DNA of 46,010 bases from Paracoccus sp. (in: a-proteobacteria) (GCA_030538705.1 JAUNTL010000014.1:1-46010), one strand, 5' to 3'; shown: positions 9,623 to 18,296, numbered from the stretch's first letter. Numbers and translations are program-made. The notes: generated from the sequence alone by a model not told the origin.

Positions 9623-10054
9623 TCAGTCGGGAAAGCGGAACCGTGCCGCGATCCGGTGCTGCCACGGCGCCGAAAGCGGGCTTTCGACGGTGCCGTGACG
9701 GTCATAGGCATGAATAAAGGCAGGCGCGGCACCGCTGGCTGACACCACGCCCAGATGTTTCGCCACCCCGGCCCGGCGCATGCGAAACAACAGGATCTGG
9801 CCCGCCGCCAGCGCGCCCTCTGCCGGCCGCAGATGCCGCCCCGCCCCCGCCGCCAGCAGCTCGGTCCCGCCATATTCGCCCCAGTCGGAACTATAGGGCG
9901 GCACGATCTCCGGCTCGGCGCCGTAAAGCTCGCGCCAGATCCCGCGCACCAGACCCAGACAATCCGCACCCACCCCGCAGACCGAGGCCTGATGACGATA
10001 GGGCGTGCCGATCCAGCGCCGCGCAATGGCGACGACCATGTCAGACCGGCTCAT
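9623..10054 (-). CDS. orfg14: GTA NlpC/P60-family cell-wall peptidase (Orfg14)
   Basis: A 143-residue NlpC/P60 cysteine peptidase: GADCLGLVR carries the catalytic Cys and KHLGVV the catalytic His. In the GTA particle it sits at the tail tip and cuts the peptide cross-links of the recipient's peptidoglycan. The ATG at 10054 lies inside the last codons of orfg13 (14-bp overlap); a longer frame upstream is only antisense-like arginine-rich sequence and is not used. Confidence 0.93.
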   Translation of the reverse strand: MSRSDMVVAIARRWIGTPYRHQASVCGVGADCLGLVRGIWRELYGAEPEIVPPYSSDWGEYGGTELLAAGAGRHLRPAEGALAAGQILLFRMRRAGVAKHLGVVSASGAAPAFIHAYDRHGTVESPLSAPWQHRIAARFRFPD

Positions 10055-10907
10055 GCCAGCCCTCCGGATTGGTGCCGTCAAACCCGCGGGGCCGGGCTGC
10101 ACGCGGCGCCTGCGGCGCCAGCAGCCAATCCTCGGCAGGAAGATGAGGAAACCCACGGAAGTTCATGAAATTCATAAATTTCACCTGACACATCCCGGAT
10201 GATTTATTGCAGCCGGCAATCAGCGTCACCACCTCTGCGGCGGCCGGCGCGACGGCCGGACGCGCCCACAGCTCGACCTCGCGGCGGCCATCCGGGCGGG
10301 CGCGGTCATTCTTGACATGACCTGCCGTGCCATCGGCGAAAATCATCCGGCCATGCTCGAACCAGCGGTCATCATAGCCCGCCATGCCCTCCAGCCTGAT
10401 CACGGCACCATCGGCCTGCGTCACACGCGCCGTCGCGGTAAACCCCGGCCGCGCCAGATCCACCCCGCAGGCGTCCCCCCCCAGCACCGCATCGCAGCGC
10501 GGGTGAAAGACGCGCCCGCGCGGCTGGTTCAGCGGCTCGGACAGTCCGCGCAGCTCGGCCCGGAATGCCCCGCCCTTGCGGGTGATCTCGCCCAGATGAC
10601 CGCGAAAGATCAGCCTGTGGCGGCCCGGCGCGCTCCAGTCCACGTCCCACTGGCGCAACTCGGCCCCGTCCCACAGACCGGCCAGAATATCTCCCTCATG
10701 CAGCCCGCCATCGCTCAGCGCGCCGATCACCTCGGTATTATCCACCGACAGGCCGGCACCCTGAACCACGGCCTGCGCGCTCAGCCCGGCATGAGGACGA
10801 AAGGTCAGGCCCGCGAATTCCAGCACCCGGTCATGATCGGTAAAGCCCAGAACCACCCCGTCGCGCCGCGCGACCGCCCAGGCCCGCGCGATTGTCGTCA
10901 CGCTCAT
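10041..10907 (-). CDS. orfg13: GTA tail protein, DUF2163 (Orfg13)
   Basis: A 288-residue protein of the DUF2163 / phage_BR0599 family, a baseplate-hub-like component linking the tail tube to the tip. The C-terminal domain shows the family hallmark cysteines (DAVLGGDACGVDL, then CNKSSGMCQVKFMNFMN and NFRGFPHLP), which in the R. capsulatus particle structure fall in a metal- or cluster-binding C-terminal region. Its ATG overlaps the stop of orfg12 by four bases (ATGA), indicating translational coupling. Confidence 0.92.
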   Translation of the reverse strand: MSVTTIARAWAVARRDGVVLGFTDHDRVLEFAGLTFRPHAGLSAQAVVQGAGLSVDNTEVIGALSDGGLHEGDILAGLWDGAELRQWDVDWSAPGRHRLIFRGHLGEITRKGGAFRAELRGLSEPLNQPRGRVFHPRCDAVLGGDACGVDLARPGFTATARVTQADGAVIRLEGMAGYDDRWFEHGRMIFADGTAGHVKNDRARPDGRREVELWARPAVAPAAAEVVTLIAGCNKSSGMCQVKFMNFMNFRGFPHLPAEDWLLAPQAPRAARPRGFDGTNPEGWHEPV

Positions 10908-11533
10908 AGCCGCACCTCCACAACCGGCACCTGCGGCAGATCACCCGCCTGAAACGAGGCCACCGAGACCGCGATCCTGTCGCTGTCGAAACGCACCGGC
11001 ACGTCGAACTCGAACCCGGCCGTGACCTCGGCTGCCTGCCCCGGCGGTTCGCTCAGCGTGACAATGCCGGTCGCGGTATCGACGGTGTAATCCTGCCCCT
11101 CGCGCATCTCGTCGCCGCCGACGCCGACACGCACCGTCCCCTCGACCGGCTTGAGGATCGGGCGCGCATAGCTCGCCGGTCCCGAGGCATAGCGCTTGAT
11201 CAGGCCAAAGCCGGCCGTCTGGCCGTCGCCCTGCCCGATGATCTGGTCGCGGAACTGCGGCTGACGGCTTGGGGCGCAGCTTTTGTAATCCGCCCAATCC
11301 TTCCAGCGAAAGCCGTGCATCTGTCCGCGCCGCGCCTCGAAAAAGGCAATCAGTGCTGCGACATCGTCCAGCGAACGCAGGCCCAGCCCGGCATCGTAAT
11401 GGCGCCGCGAATCCGCCCAGGGACTGTTGCGTTCCTCAAAGCCGTTGGTCAGCGTGACGATCTCGGTGCGCCGCTCCGGTCCGCCGACCGAGCCAAAGGA
11501 CAGGTTCGCGGGAAATCTGATCTCGTGGAACAT
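10904..11533 (-). CDS. orfg12: GTA distal tail protein, DUF2460 (Orfg12)
   Basis: A 209-residue DUF2460 protein, the distal-tail component of the GTA. The start MFHEIRFPANLSFGSVGGP and the central FRWKDWADYKS are characteristic. Length is close to the R. capsulatus protein (about 210 residues). It begins 6 bp after the end of the tape-measure gene and overlaps orfg13 by four bases. Confidence 0.92.
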   Translation of the reverse strand: MFHEIRFPANLSFGSVGGPERRTEIVTLTNGFEERNSPWADSRRHYDAGLGLRSLDDVAALIAFFEARRGQMHGFRWKDWADYKSCAPSRQPQFRDQIIGQGDGQTAGFGLIKRYASGPASYARPILKPVEGTVRVGVGGDEMREGQDYTVDTATGIVTLSEPPGQAAEVTAGFEFDVPVRFDSDRIAVSVASFQAGDLPQVPVVEVRL

Positions 11534-11539
11534 GACGCC

Positions 11540-12187
11540 TCACATGTTACGCTGGCCGCGCGCCAGCAGCCGGCCCATCTGGGCGGCGATCTGGCTCTGG
11601 CTGCGGGCAAATCCCGCGACATCGGGGGTGTTGACGGTGATCTGGACATTGACCGGCCGCCCCCCGCCGCCGGCCGCCGCGACGCCCAGCCTGCCATCAG
11701 CGCCGCGCGTCAGTGGCATGATCGCCTCTGGTCCGGCCTCGCCCATCAGGCCCAACCCGCCACGCATCGGGAAATGCGTGGGCTGGCTGACGATGCCGCC
11801 GCGTGCGAATGCGGTGACACGGCCCTGCGAAAAGGCGCCGCCCTGCGCGAATGGCAGCGCCGCGCCGATGCCGCCGGCCAGCCCCTGCGCCATGGCGCCC
11901 GCCACCGCCTGATGGATCGGCTTCATCGCGATGGAAAAGGCGGTATCGGCCATGCTGCGCGCCACCCCCTTCAGCGCATCGCTCAGCTTCATGCCGTCAA
12001 AGATCAGCCCGTCAAAGGCGCGCTTCAGGCCGCCGGCGATACCGCCGGCGAAACTGTCGACCTCGCGCCCGGTCATCCACATCACCTGTCCCATCCGGGC
12101 CAGTTCCTCGCTGAAGCTGCGGGTCATATCGCCCGCCGCGTCGATCTGCCGGCCGAGATCGCCCTCCGGCCCGTCATCTTGTGCCAT
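11540..12187 (-). CDS. orfg11: GTA tail tape-measure protein (Orfg11)
   Basis: A 215-residue, glycine- and alanine-rich protein with the phage tail tape-measure signature (SFSEELARMGQVMW; FARGGIVSQPTHFPMRGG; GEAGPEAIMPL). It is very short compared with phage tape measures, as is usual for GTAs, whose tails are short. In the assembled particle it sets tail length and occupies the tube lumen. Its start overlaps the end of the preceding chaperone-like gene by 14 bp. Confidence 0.92.
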   Translation of the reverse strand: MAQDDGPEGDLGRQIDAAGDMTRSFSEELARMGQVMWMTGREVDSFAGGIAGGLKRAFDGLIFDGMKLSDALKGVARSMADTAFSIAMKPIHQAVAGAMAQGLAGGIGAALPFAQGGAFSQGRVTAFARGGIVSQPTHFPMRGGLGLMGEAGPEAIMPLTRGADGRLGVAAAGGGGRPVNVQITVNTPDVAGFARSQSQIAAQMGRLLARGQRNM

Positions 12188-12419
12188 CTGCCTGCTCCTT
12201 GATTGGTCTGTGATCGGGCCAGAGGCGCGCCAGCGCCTCCAGCCGGGACCGGCTCATCGGGGCTGCCTCGGGCGTGATGCCCAGCATCAGCGCCAGCTCG
12301 GCCGGGGTCAGTGACCAGAACTGATCCGGCGCCAGCCCCAGCCCGCGCATGCCCGCGCGCATCAGGCCGGGCCAGTCCAGCCCGCCTGCCCCCGGCCCGC
12401 GCCGTCCTGCGGCACTCAT
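12174..12419 (-). CDS. orfg10.1: GTA tail assembly chaperone, rcc01693-type (Orfg10.1)
   Basis: An 81-residue protein located where R. capsulatus has the small rcc01693 gene between the Orfg10 chaperone and the tape measure. The conserved core is LGLAPDQFWSLTPAELALML. The ATG at 12419 overlaps the orfg10 stop by four bases (ATGA); an internal ATG at residue 20 or 24 is also possible. By analogy with phage gpG/gpGT-type pairs it would help tail-tube assembly on the tape measure. Confidence 0.85.
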   Translation of the reverse strand: MSAAGRRGPGAGGLDWPGLMRAGMRGLGLAPDQFWSLTPAELALMLGITPEAAPMSRSRLEALARLWPDHRPIKEQADGTR

Positions 12420-12733
12420 ACCGGCCCGCAAAAGGCCCGCGCCAGCAGCCGTGCCGCCGCCTGCGCCGCCGCGACCGGCCCGCCGGCGATATCGGCACCC
12501 ACGAGATCGGCGCGGCGGCCGCACCAGCCACCGCCGCGCAGCCCGGCATGAACCACCGCCAGCACATCGGCGGCCGAAAACCGCCCCTCTTCAAACCGCG
12601 CCGCCATGTCCATCAGCGATCCGGTCGCCAGCTCGGCCTCCAGCTCGGCCAGCGCGCCAAGCGTCAGCCGCGCCACATGGGCCACGCCGTCCAGCGTGAC
12701 CTCGACCTCTCCGCGCAACGGATTGGCCATCAC
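12416..12733 (-). CDS. orfg10: GTA tail assembly chaperone (Orfg10)
   Basis: A 105-residue protein of the GTA gp10 / phage TAC family: residues 1-45 (EVTLDGVAHVARLTLGAL then ELEAELATGSL) form the typical start. Coupled by ATGA overlaps to both the major tail gene upstream and orfg10.1 downstream. In phages such proteins coat the tape measure during tail assembly and are absent from the finished particle. Confidence 0.9.
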   Translation of the reverse strand: MMANPLRGEVEVTLDGVAHVARLTLGALAELEAELATGSLMDMAARFEEGRFSAADVLAVVHAGLRGGGWCGRRADLVGADIAGGPVAAAQAAARLLARAFCGPV

Positions 12734-13143
12734 AGCGCCACAAAGATCAGCGCCCCGGCACTGGCCAGCGCGATCTCATAGGTGGCCTCACCGTTATGGC
12801 TGCCGGCATATTCCAGCGCGGTGATCTGGAACGGCCCCTCGATGATCCCGAAATCGGGAATGATGATCTGGCAGCGCGGGATCTCGCCGTCAAAGAACAC
12901 CTGCCGCGCGCGCCCGTCTGTCGCCGCGTCGCGAAACACGCCCGAGCCCGACACCGATGCCGAGCGCACGCCCGCACCGCCCAAAAGCTCGCGCCACCGG
13001 CCTTCGCTTTCCAAGCTGGTGACATCGACCGTTTCGGCGTTGAAACCGATCCGCGTCGCGCGCAGCCCGGCGACCGTCTCGAATTCGCCGGCACCGGTCA
13101 TATCCATCTTGATCAGCAGATCGCGTCCGTTCTGAACCGTCAT
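12730..13143 (-). CDS. orfg9: GTA major tail tube protein (Orfg9)
   Basis: A 137-residue TP901-1-type major tail protein: MTVQNGRDLLIKMD at the start, then TVDVTSLES and the terminal ATYEIALASAG. Hexamers of it stack to form the tail tube. The ATG at 13143 has GAGGAG seven bases upstream; a TTG at 13158 lies inside that ribosome-binding site and is rejected. The gene begins 12 bp after orfg8 ends. Confidence 0.93.
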   Translation of the reverse strand: MTVQNGRDLLIKMDMTGAGEFETVAGLRATRIGFNAETVDVTSLESEGRWRELLGGAGVRSASVSGSGVFRDAATDGRARQVFFDGEIPRCQIIIPDFGIIEGPFQITALEYAGSHNGEATYEIALASAGALIFVAL

Positions 13144-13154
13144 CTCAGTTCTCC

Positions 13155-13574
13155 TCAAGCCAGATCAAGCACGGCGCGAAAGGTCAGATCGACCCGCCGC
13201 GCCACGCCGTTTTCCATTCGCCGGGCGCGGGCGCGCAGGAACCACAGCCCCGCCACCCGCCCGGCATCCGTCGCCAGGTCAGCCTGTTCCAGCGCCGCGC
13301 TGACGGCGCCTGCGGCCTGTTTCACCGCCGCGAAACCCGCGCCCGCCTCGTGGCCCGCCATGACCGAGACCACGAAATCATGGCGCGAGACCGCCCCGCC
13401 GGTATCCCGGGCGGCCCGCACCTCTTCGGGGCCGAGCGCGACATGAACGCCTGCCGGCTGGGTGACGGGGGCGGCATCAAAAATCGCATCCCCGACCAGA
13501 TCACCCAGCACCACATCCGCGCAAAGACAGTCATAGACGGCCGCCTGAAGCGCCGCCGCCGCGCGATAGCTCAT
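13155..13574 (-). CDS. orfg8: GTA tail terminator protein, DUF3168 (Orfg8)
   Basis: A 139-residue DUF3168 protein; in the GTA particle it caps the tail tube where it meets the head. The conserved LGDLVGDAIFDAAPV and HVALGPEEVRAARDTGG are visible. The ATG at 13574 overlaps the stop of orfg7 by four bases, which fixes the start; a longer arginine-rich upstream frame is antisense noise. Confidence 0.9.
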   Translation of the reverse strand: MSYRAAAALQAAVYDCLCADVVLGDLVGDAIFDAAPVTQPAGVHVALGPEEVRAARDTGGAVSRHDFVVSVMAGHEAGAGFAAVKQAAGAVSAALEQADLATDAGRVAGLWFLRARARRMENGVARRVDLTFRAVLDLA

Positions 13575-13897
13575 TGCTGCTCCTCCTGTGCCATGACATC
13601 CAGATGGCGGCCGTGCGGTCCCGCCTCGGCGACGGTCTCGATACGGAACACCCGCCCGCCCATGCGCAGGCGCTGCCCCGGGCGGGGCCGGCGCGGGTCG
13701 CCGGGCGGATGGGCGCGCATCGTGATGCGCCAGCGCAGCGCGGTGCCCGGCACGGTCTCGGGTCCGGCCTGCCGCCCGGTCGCGGTCATCTGCCCGTAAA
13801 GCAGCCCCAGCGCCCGCCATGTCGTCAGATGCCCGCCCATCCCGTCGGGCAGATGCTCGGCGCTTTCCAGCACCAGCGGGATCACCGCACCCGCCAT
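13571..13897 (-). CDS. orfg7: GTA head-tail adaptor / stopper (Orfg7)
   Basis: A 108-residue head-tail adaptor (SPP1 gp16-like family). The core is LRWRITMRAHPPGDPRRPRP followed by GQRLRMGGRVFRIETVAEA. It forms the ring between the connector and the tail. The ATG at 13897 overlaps the orfg6 stop (TGATG), so the two are coupled. Confidence 0.9.
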   Translation of the reverse strand: MAGAVIPLVLESAEHLPDGMGGHLTTWRALGLLYGQMTATGRQAGPETVPGTALRWRITMRAHPPGDPRRPRPGQRLRMGGRVFRIETVAEAGPHGRHLDVMAQEEQQ

Positions 13898-14502
13898 CAC
13901 CGCGCCCTCCGTCCTGCCAGGACGCGCACCGCGCGCCAGCGCTCGATCAGCGCGCTGACCCCCATCGGCAGGCCATGGGCGCTGTCTTGCCCGCCGCGAT
14001 CCTCGTAATAGCGCGCGGCCAGCATCATCACCGCCTGCGCCAGATCCGCCGGCACACCGGCCCAATCCTCGGCGAAACCGGCGGTAAAGCGGATCACGAC
14101 CCGCCCCGCCAGCGGCACCGGCGGAAAGCGCCCGGCGCGCGGCCGGATCAGCGGCCGCATCCGGTCCTCGACCAGATGCCAGCGTTCCGGCGCCACCGGC
14201 CGCAGGGTGCCATCGGCCCCCTCGATCGCGACCGCGGCCACGGCGCTGACCGGGGCCAGCGGCAATGCCTGCGCATCCTCATCACGCCAGTCCTCCAGCA
14301 CCATGCGGAAATCGCGCCGCAGCAGCACCTTTCCGGTGCGCCCCTCGATCGTGGCGATGGCGGCGCGCAGGAACCCTGCCAGCGCGCGATCCTCATCCGC
14401 CCCCGCGGCCAGCTCGAAACCGGAGCCGAGCCGCAGATGCGCCCGCAAACCGGCCACCGGCAGGGCCGTCTCTGCCGGTGTCGTCTCTTCGACAAGTATC
14501 AT
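13897..14502 (-). CDS. orfg6: GTA head-tail connector (Orfg6)
   Basis: A 201-residue connector protein (phage gp6-like / YqbG family), which docks under the portal. The helical N-terminal half (LRAHLRLGSGFE; FLRAAIATIEGRTGKVLL) and the C-terminal PADLAQAVMMLAARYYEDR are typical. It is separated from the major capsid gene by a 138-bp GC-rich gap containing a GGCCCC/GGGCC-type inverted repeat. Confidence 0.9.
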   Translation of the reverse strand: MILVEETTPAETALPVAGLRAHLRLGSGFELAAGADEDRALAGFLRAAIATIEGRTGKVLLRRDFRMVLEDWRDEDAQALPLAPVSAVAAVAIEGADGTLRPVAPERWHLVEDRMRPLIRPRAGRFPPVPLAGRVVIRFTAGFAEDWAGVPADLAQAVMMLAARYYEDRGGQDSAHGLPMGVSALIERWRAVRVLAGRRAR

Positions 14503-14640
14503 CCCGAACCTTTCGTCCCACTGGCCCCGCGGGCCGCATGTTCATGATGGGAAATGCCGCGCCGGCACGCCGGACCGGGCATGCGCGGACAGTTGCTGAG
14601 CCGGCGGACCGGCGGCCGGCGCGGCGCCCGGCGGCTGGGA

Positions 14641-15801
14641 TCAGACGCCGAACCTCAGCGCCTTCAGCGCGCGGCCATCGACCAGACCGCCGCCGACACG
14701 CTTGGTCGCATAGAACAGCACATGGGGCTTGGCCGAGAACGGATCACGCAGCACGCGCAGTTCGGGACGCTCGACAATCGTATAGGCCGCCTTGAAATCG
14801 CCAAACAGGATGGCGCGGGCATCATCGGCGATCTCGGGCATTTCCTCGGCCAGAACCACCGGATAGCCCAGCAGCCGCGCCGGCTCGCCCGCCGCCAGAC
14901 TGTCGGCCCAGATAAAGCGCCCGTCCCCGTCCTTCAGCTTGCGCACCACCGCTGCGGTTTTCGACGACATCACAAAGGTCGCATTGGCACGGTGCTGGGC
15001 GGGCAGCGCATAAACCAGGTCGATCAGCGCATCGCTTGCATCCGCGCCAAAGCTGCCCGCAACCCCCGTCGCCAACTCGCCGATCACGTCGATCGCCCCG
15101 GCGCCGGTTTCGTCAAAAAGGTTATTGAGGATGCCATTGGGCTTTGCCAGCCCGTCGCCGCTCAGAAACGCCTCGGCCTCGGCACGCATAAAGCGCTCTG
15201 CGATCCGCCCGGCCAGCCAGCCCTCGATATCAAAGGCGGAATCGTCCAGCAGGCGCTGGCTTGCCTTGGGCATGGCCGACAGCTCGTGCAGCTGGATCGT
15301 CACCCGCTCGACGCCTGCGGGGGCGGTATCGGTGGCCTCGTCCTCATCGGTCCAGGCACTTGCCAGCTCGTCGCGCTCGACCAGAATCTCATAGCTGCCC
15401 GATTCGACCGTCACGACATTGGCCAGTGCCCGGATCGAGGCGGCATTGCTCAGCGAGACGCGGACCTGTTCCGACATCTGCGGCGCGACCAGAAAGCCGC
15501 CGTCGCTGGCGGTGGTCATGGCCTTTTCCTCGACCGCCAGCCCGCGCAGCCCGCTGTCGTCGCCAGAGCGCAGATAGGCGCTGAACGCCTTTTGATGCGG
15601 CGCTTCGGGATTGGCCTCGGCCGACAGCGGGCTGCGGGCGCGAAGGGCGGTCTTGCGTTCAAACATGCTCATGCGATCATCCTGTGCATCGAGTTTCTGG
15701 CGGATATCCTGGCGAAAGCCCTTGAGTTCCTCGACGAACCCCAAAAGCGCACCCTTCAGCTCACCGGGCGCGCCCTGCGCGCCGGTCTTGACCTCGGTCA
15801 T
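14641..15801 (-). CDS. orfg5: GTA major capsid protein, HK97 fold (Orfg5)
   Basis: A 386-residue HK97-type major capsid protein. Residues 1-90 are a charged, helical scaffold region (FVEELKGFRQDIRQKLDAQD) expected to be removed by the Orfg4 protease. The HK97 core starts near residue 105 (TTASDGGFLVAPQMSEQVR) and ends IVERPELRVLRDPFSAKPHV. The ATG at 15801 has AAGGAG five to ten bases upstream; a longer frame from 15867 has no support. The start codon lies 86 bp after the end of the protease gene. Confidence 0.95.
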   Translation of the reverse strand: MTEVKTGAQGAPGELKGALLGFVEELKGFRQDIRQKLDAQDDRMSMFERKTALRARSPLSAEANPEAPHQKAFSAYLRSGDDSGLRGLAVEEKAMTTASDGGFLVAPQMSEQVRVSLSNAASIRALANVVTVESGSYEILVERDELASAWTDEDEATDTAPAGVERVTIQLHELSAMPKASQRLLDDSAFDIEGWLAGRIAERFMRAEAEAFLSGDGLAKPNGILNNLFDETGAGAIDVIGELATGVAGSFGADASDALIDLVYALPAQHRANATFVMSSKTAAVVRKLKDGDGRFIWADSLAAGEPARLLGYPVVLAEEMPEIADDARAILFGDFKAAYTIVERPELRVLRDPFSAKPHVLFYATKRVGGGLVDGRALKALRFGV

Positions 15802-15887
15802 CGGCTTCTCCTTGTGGATTTCGGGACCCTCCGGTCCCGGTTTGCGCGGATGCCGCAGATGCGGCACCCGAACCTCTGTCGCGGGGA

Positions 15888-16415
15888 TCAGCCCCGCAGC
15901 ATGGCCGTCGCCGCGTTCAGGGCGGCGGTGATCTCGTGGCTGTCATCGTCCGATTTGCGCCCGACCTTGGCCTCGGCCAGCATCGGAAAGGTGACCAGAG
16001 ACACCTCCCACAGCTCCAGCGCGGTCAGCACGCGCCGGCCCTTGCCGTCGCGCTCGGCCGTCAATGTCCTATAGCCGATGGACAGCCCGTCGATGGCGCC
16101 GGCCGCGATCAGCGTCGCCGCCTCGCGTGCCAGCCCGATTTCAGGCAGCAGCCGGCCGCGGACCCACAGCCCCGTCGCATCCTCGCGCACCTCGTCCCAG
16201 ACCCCGATCGGGCGCGACGGGTCGTGCTGCCACAGCATCCGCACCTTGTCGCCCCGCCCCGCCAGCCGCCTGAGCGAGGCCCCAAAGGCGCCCGGCGCGA
16301 CAATATCGCCGCCCTGATCGGGCAGGCCGAAGCGGCTTGCATATCCCTCGATAACGGCATCCTCGCTCATCACCGGCCTGCCGCCGGCGAATTTCATTTC
16401 CAGCCCGCTCAGCAT
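15888..16415 (-). CDS. orfg4: GTA prohead protease, HK97 family (Orfg4)
   Basis: A 175-residue HK97 prohead serine protease. IEGYASRFGLPDQGGDIVAPGAF is split by the usual family spacing, the catalytic His is in MLWQHDPSRPIG, and the Ser is in AIDGLSIGY. It matures the capsid by cleaving the Orfg5 N-terminus. GGGAGG lies upstream of the ATG at 16415; a second ATG at 16397 cannot be excluded. It begins 4 bp after orfg3.5 ends. Confidence 0.93.
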   Translation of the reverse strand: MLSGLEMKFAGGRPVMSEDAVIEGYASRFGLPDQGGDIVAPGAFGASLRRLAGRGDKVRMLWQHDPSRPIGVWDEVREDATGLWVRGRLLPEIGLAREAATLIAAGAIDGLSIGYRTLTAERDGKGRRVLTALELWEVSLVTFPMLAEAKVGRKSDDDSHEITAALNAATAMLRG

Positions 16416-16419
16416 CTGC

Positions 16420-16644
16420 TCAGCCTCCCTTGGGTGTGTATTCGATGATCGACTGGACGGCCTGGGTCAGAATGACCCCGACCACGCCGTAAACCGTCAT
16501 CCACAAACGCTTTTCCAGCCCTTCGATCAGCGCCTCGATCCGTTCCAGCCGCTTGTCCACGGCACCGAATTGCAGCGCCATGACACGCTCCTGCGCCTCG
16601 AACCGGTGAAAATGCGGATCAAAGCCGCGCTGCGCGCCGTCCAT
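16420..16644 (-). CDS. orfg3.5: Small GTA head protein, rcc01685-type (Orfg3.5)
   Basis: A 74-residue protein in the position of R. capsulatus orfg3.5, needed there for normal heads. It has an amphipathic helical N-terminal half (MALQFGAVDKRLERIEALI) and one hydrophobic segment (TVYGVVGVILTQAVQSII), so it may be membrane-associated. The ATG at 16644 lies one base after the stop of the portal gene, with GAGG upstream. Confidence 0.87.
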   Translation of the reverse strand: MDGAQRGFDPHFHRFEAQERVMALQFGAVDKRLERIEALIEGLEKRLWMTVYGVVGVILTQAVQSIIEYTPKGG

Positions 16645-16645
16645 C

Positions 16646-17830
16646 TCAGCCCTCGGCCAGCGGCGGCAGGCCCAGCGCCGCACGCTTTTCGGCCGGGGTC
16701 AGGAAATCGGCCCGTGAAATCCGTGACCAGTGCTGGTCGCGCTCTTCGGCCAGGGCGGGGATCTGATCGAGATCGGGGCGCAGATCGACCTCGGTGCCCT
16801 GATGTTCGGACAAAAACCACGCCACCGCTGCCGCGACACGCGTGACCAGCGGCAGCACGGTCAGGCGGAAAAACGCCCGATGCGCCTCGGCGTAATTGGC
16901 ATAGGTCGCATCCCCCGGAATGCCGATCAGCATCGGCGGCACACCGAATGCCTGTGCGATCTCGCGCGCGGCGGCCTGTTTGGTCTGGTGAAACTCCATA
17001 TCCGAGGGGCTGAACCCCATCGGCTTCCAGTCCAGCCCGCCCTCCAGCAGCATCGGCCGTCCGGCATTGCGCGCGCCCTGATGATGGGTCTCCATCTCGC
17101 CCACCAGCCGGTCATACTGTTCCGCCGACAGGTTGCCATGCCCGTCCGGTCCCTTGTAGATGATCGCCCCCGACGGCCGCGCGGCATTATCCAGCAGCGC
17201 CTTGGACCAGGCGCTGGCGCTGTTATGGACATCGACCGCGACCGCCGCCGCCTGAAGCGGCGACAGCCCGTAATGATCGTCCGAGGGATGAAAGCTGCGG
17301 ATATGACAGACCGGATCGGGGCTGCCGGTCATGTCAAAGCGGTGCTTGCGCCCGCCGACCGCATATTCATAGGCCACCGGCCAGCCATCGGCGCCCGGCA
17401 CCACGCTCATACGGTCCGAACGCAGCACATGCAGCTCGGCCGGCAGATGCTGGCCGCCATCGCCCACCGCCTCCAGATAGCCGTCGCCGGTCAGCAGGAT
17501 CTGGCCGAACAGCGCCTCGAACAGCTCGGCCCGGCCCTGCCCCGGATTTGGCCGGCGCAGCAGCTCCAGCACCGGATGGCTTTCATAGCGCCGCGCATGA
17601 TCCTGACAGATCAGCGGCACGGCCGCCGCCGCCTCGGCGATCAGCCGCACGGCACGAAACCCCACCGGATTGGCGATAAAGCCGCCACGTGTCAGCGTGG
17701 CACTGTCGCGCGCCGACCACACCACCCGCCCCGAGCCGGCCGCAAGCGCCGCCACCCGCCCGCTGGCGCTCGCCTTCCTTTCAGGAACCGGCGCCGCACC
17801 GGGCGCGCGGGAAAACAAACGAAAGCCCAT
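16646..17830 (-). CDS. orfg3: GTA portal protein, HK97 family (Orfg3)
   Basis: A 394-residue portal protein, the dodecameric ring through which DNA enters the head. Recognisable are NPVGFRAVRLIAEAAAAVPL, HPVLELLRRPNPGQ, LTGDGYLEAVGD, HIRSFHPSDDHYGLSPLQ and FGVPPMLIGIPGDATYANY. AAGGAGG stands nine bases before the ATG at 17830. Immediately upstream lies an intrinsic terminator (17856-17884) and a 473-bp gene-free gap, so unlike its neighbours this gene is not tightly coupled to the terminase gene. Confidence 0.95.
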   Translation of the reverse strand: MGFRLFSRAPGAAPVPERKASASGRVAALAAGSGRVVWSARDSATLTRGGFIANPVGFRAVRLIAEAAAAVPLICQDHARRYESHPVLELLRRPNPGQGRAELFEALFGQILLTGDGYLEAVGDGGQHLPAELHVLRSDRMSVVPGADGWPVAYEYAVGGRKHRFDMTGSPDPVCHIRSFHPSDDHYGLSPLQAAAVAVDVHNSASAWSKALLDNAARPSGAIIYKGPDGHGNLSAEQYDRLVGEMETHHQGARNAGRPMLLEGGLDWKPMGFSPSDMEFHQTKQAAAREIAQAFGVPPMLIGIPGDATYANYAEAHRAFFRLTVLPLVTRVAAAVAWFLSEHQGTEVDLRPDLDQIPALAEERDQHWSRISRADFLTPAEKRAALGLPPLAEG

Positions 17831-17855
17831 CGCTTCGCCTCCTTGAAATTCCACG

Positions 17856-17884
17856 AAAAAGGGGCGGCCCCGATGACCGCCCCC
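17856..17884 (-). terminator. Intrinsic terminator between orfg2 and orfg3
   Basis: On the minus strand GGGGCGG, a nine-base loop, CCGCCCC and then TTTTT: a seven-pair all-GC stem with a five-U tail. It sits about 26 bp upstream of the portal start codon, just in front of its ribosome-binding site. It would stop transcripts from orfg1-orfg2 before the structural genes unless read through or modified. Confidence 0.7.
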
Positions 17885-18130
17885 GTCCATTCCTGCCACA
17901 TTGTCCAGCCCGGTCGCCGGCCCTGCGCGCCCTGCGGCGCCCGCTCTCGGCACCGCCCAGCCGCACAGGGCCGCCGGGCCACGCTGGTGCAAGGAAGCGC
18001 CCGGCTATCCGCCACGCCCTCCCTCTCCCCGGCCCGCCCCGGCCCGCACCCCGGCACAGCCGCATCCGCACCCGCACCGCAGCTGGATATGCCGCGCGCC
18101 CCCGTCTTGCCGCAGGGGCCGCCACGTCAT

Positions 18131-18229
18131 GCCCTTGCGACAGCCGCCGCATCTGCGGCCGGCGGAACCCGGCCGCCGGCGCGATCATCAGGTCATGGAT
18201 CGCCCAGACCAGCGCATCCAGCCGGTCCG
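18131..18229. repeat. Vestigial copy of the terminase 3' end
   Basis: This 99-bp segment matches 18297-18395 with two mismatches, offset exactly 166 bp. On the minus strand it encodes the same last residues as the terminase (RLDALVWAIHDLM ... RRPQMRRL), but one of the two differences turns the TAG stop of the genuine gene into TCG. Similarity fades over about 20 bp further left (to about 18111). Confidence 0.9.
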
Positions 18230-18296
18230 CATCCCGGCCCGCACCCGGACCCGGACCTCACTTCGATCCCTCCCTCGCGCAGGGGCGCGCCGCCAC

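Noticed and set aside
14554-16074. 506-codon plus-strand open frame
   Set aside because: It lies antisense to the capsid and protease genes, is rich in Arg, His and Gln as expected from the reverse of GC-rich codons, and matches no family.
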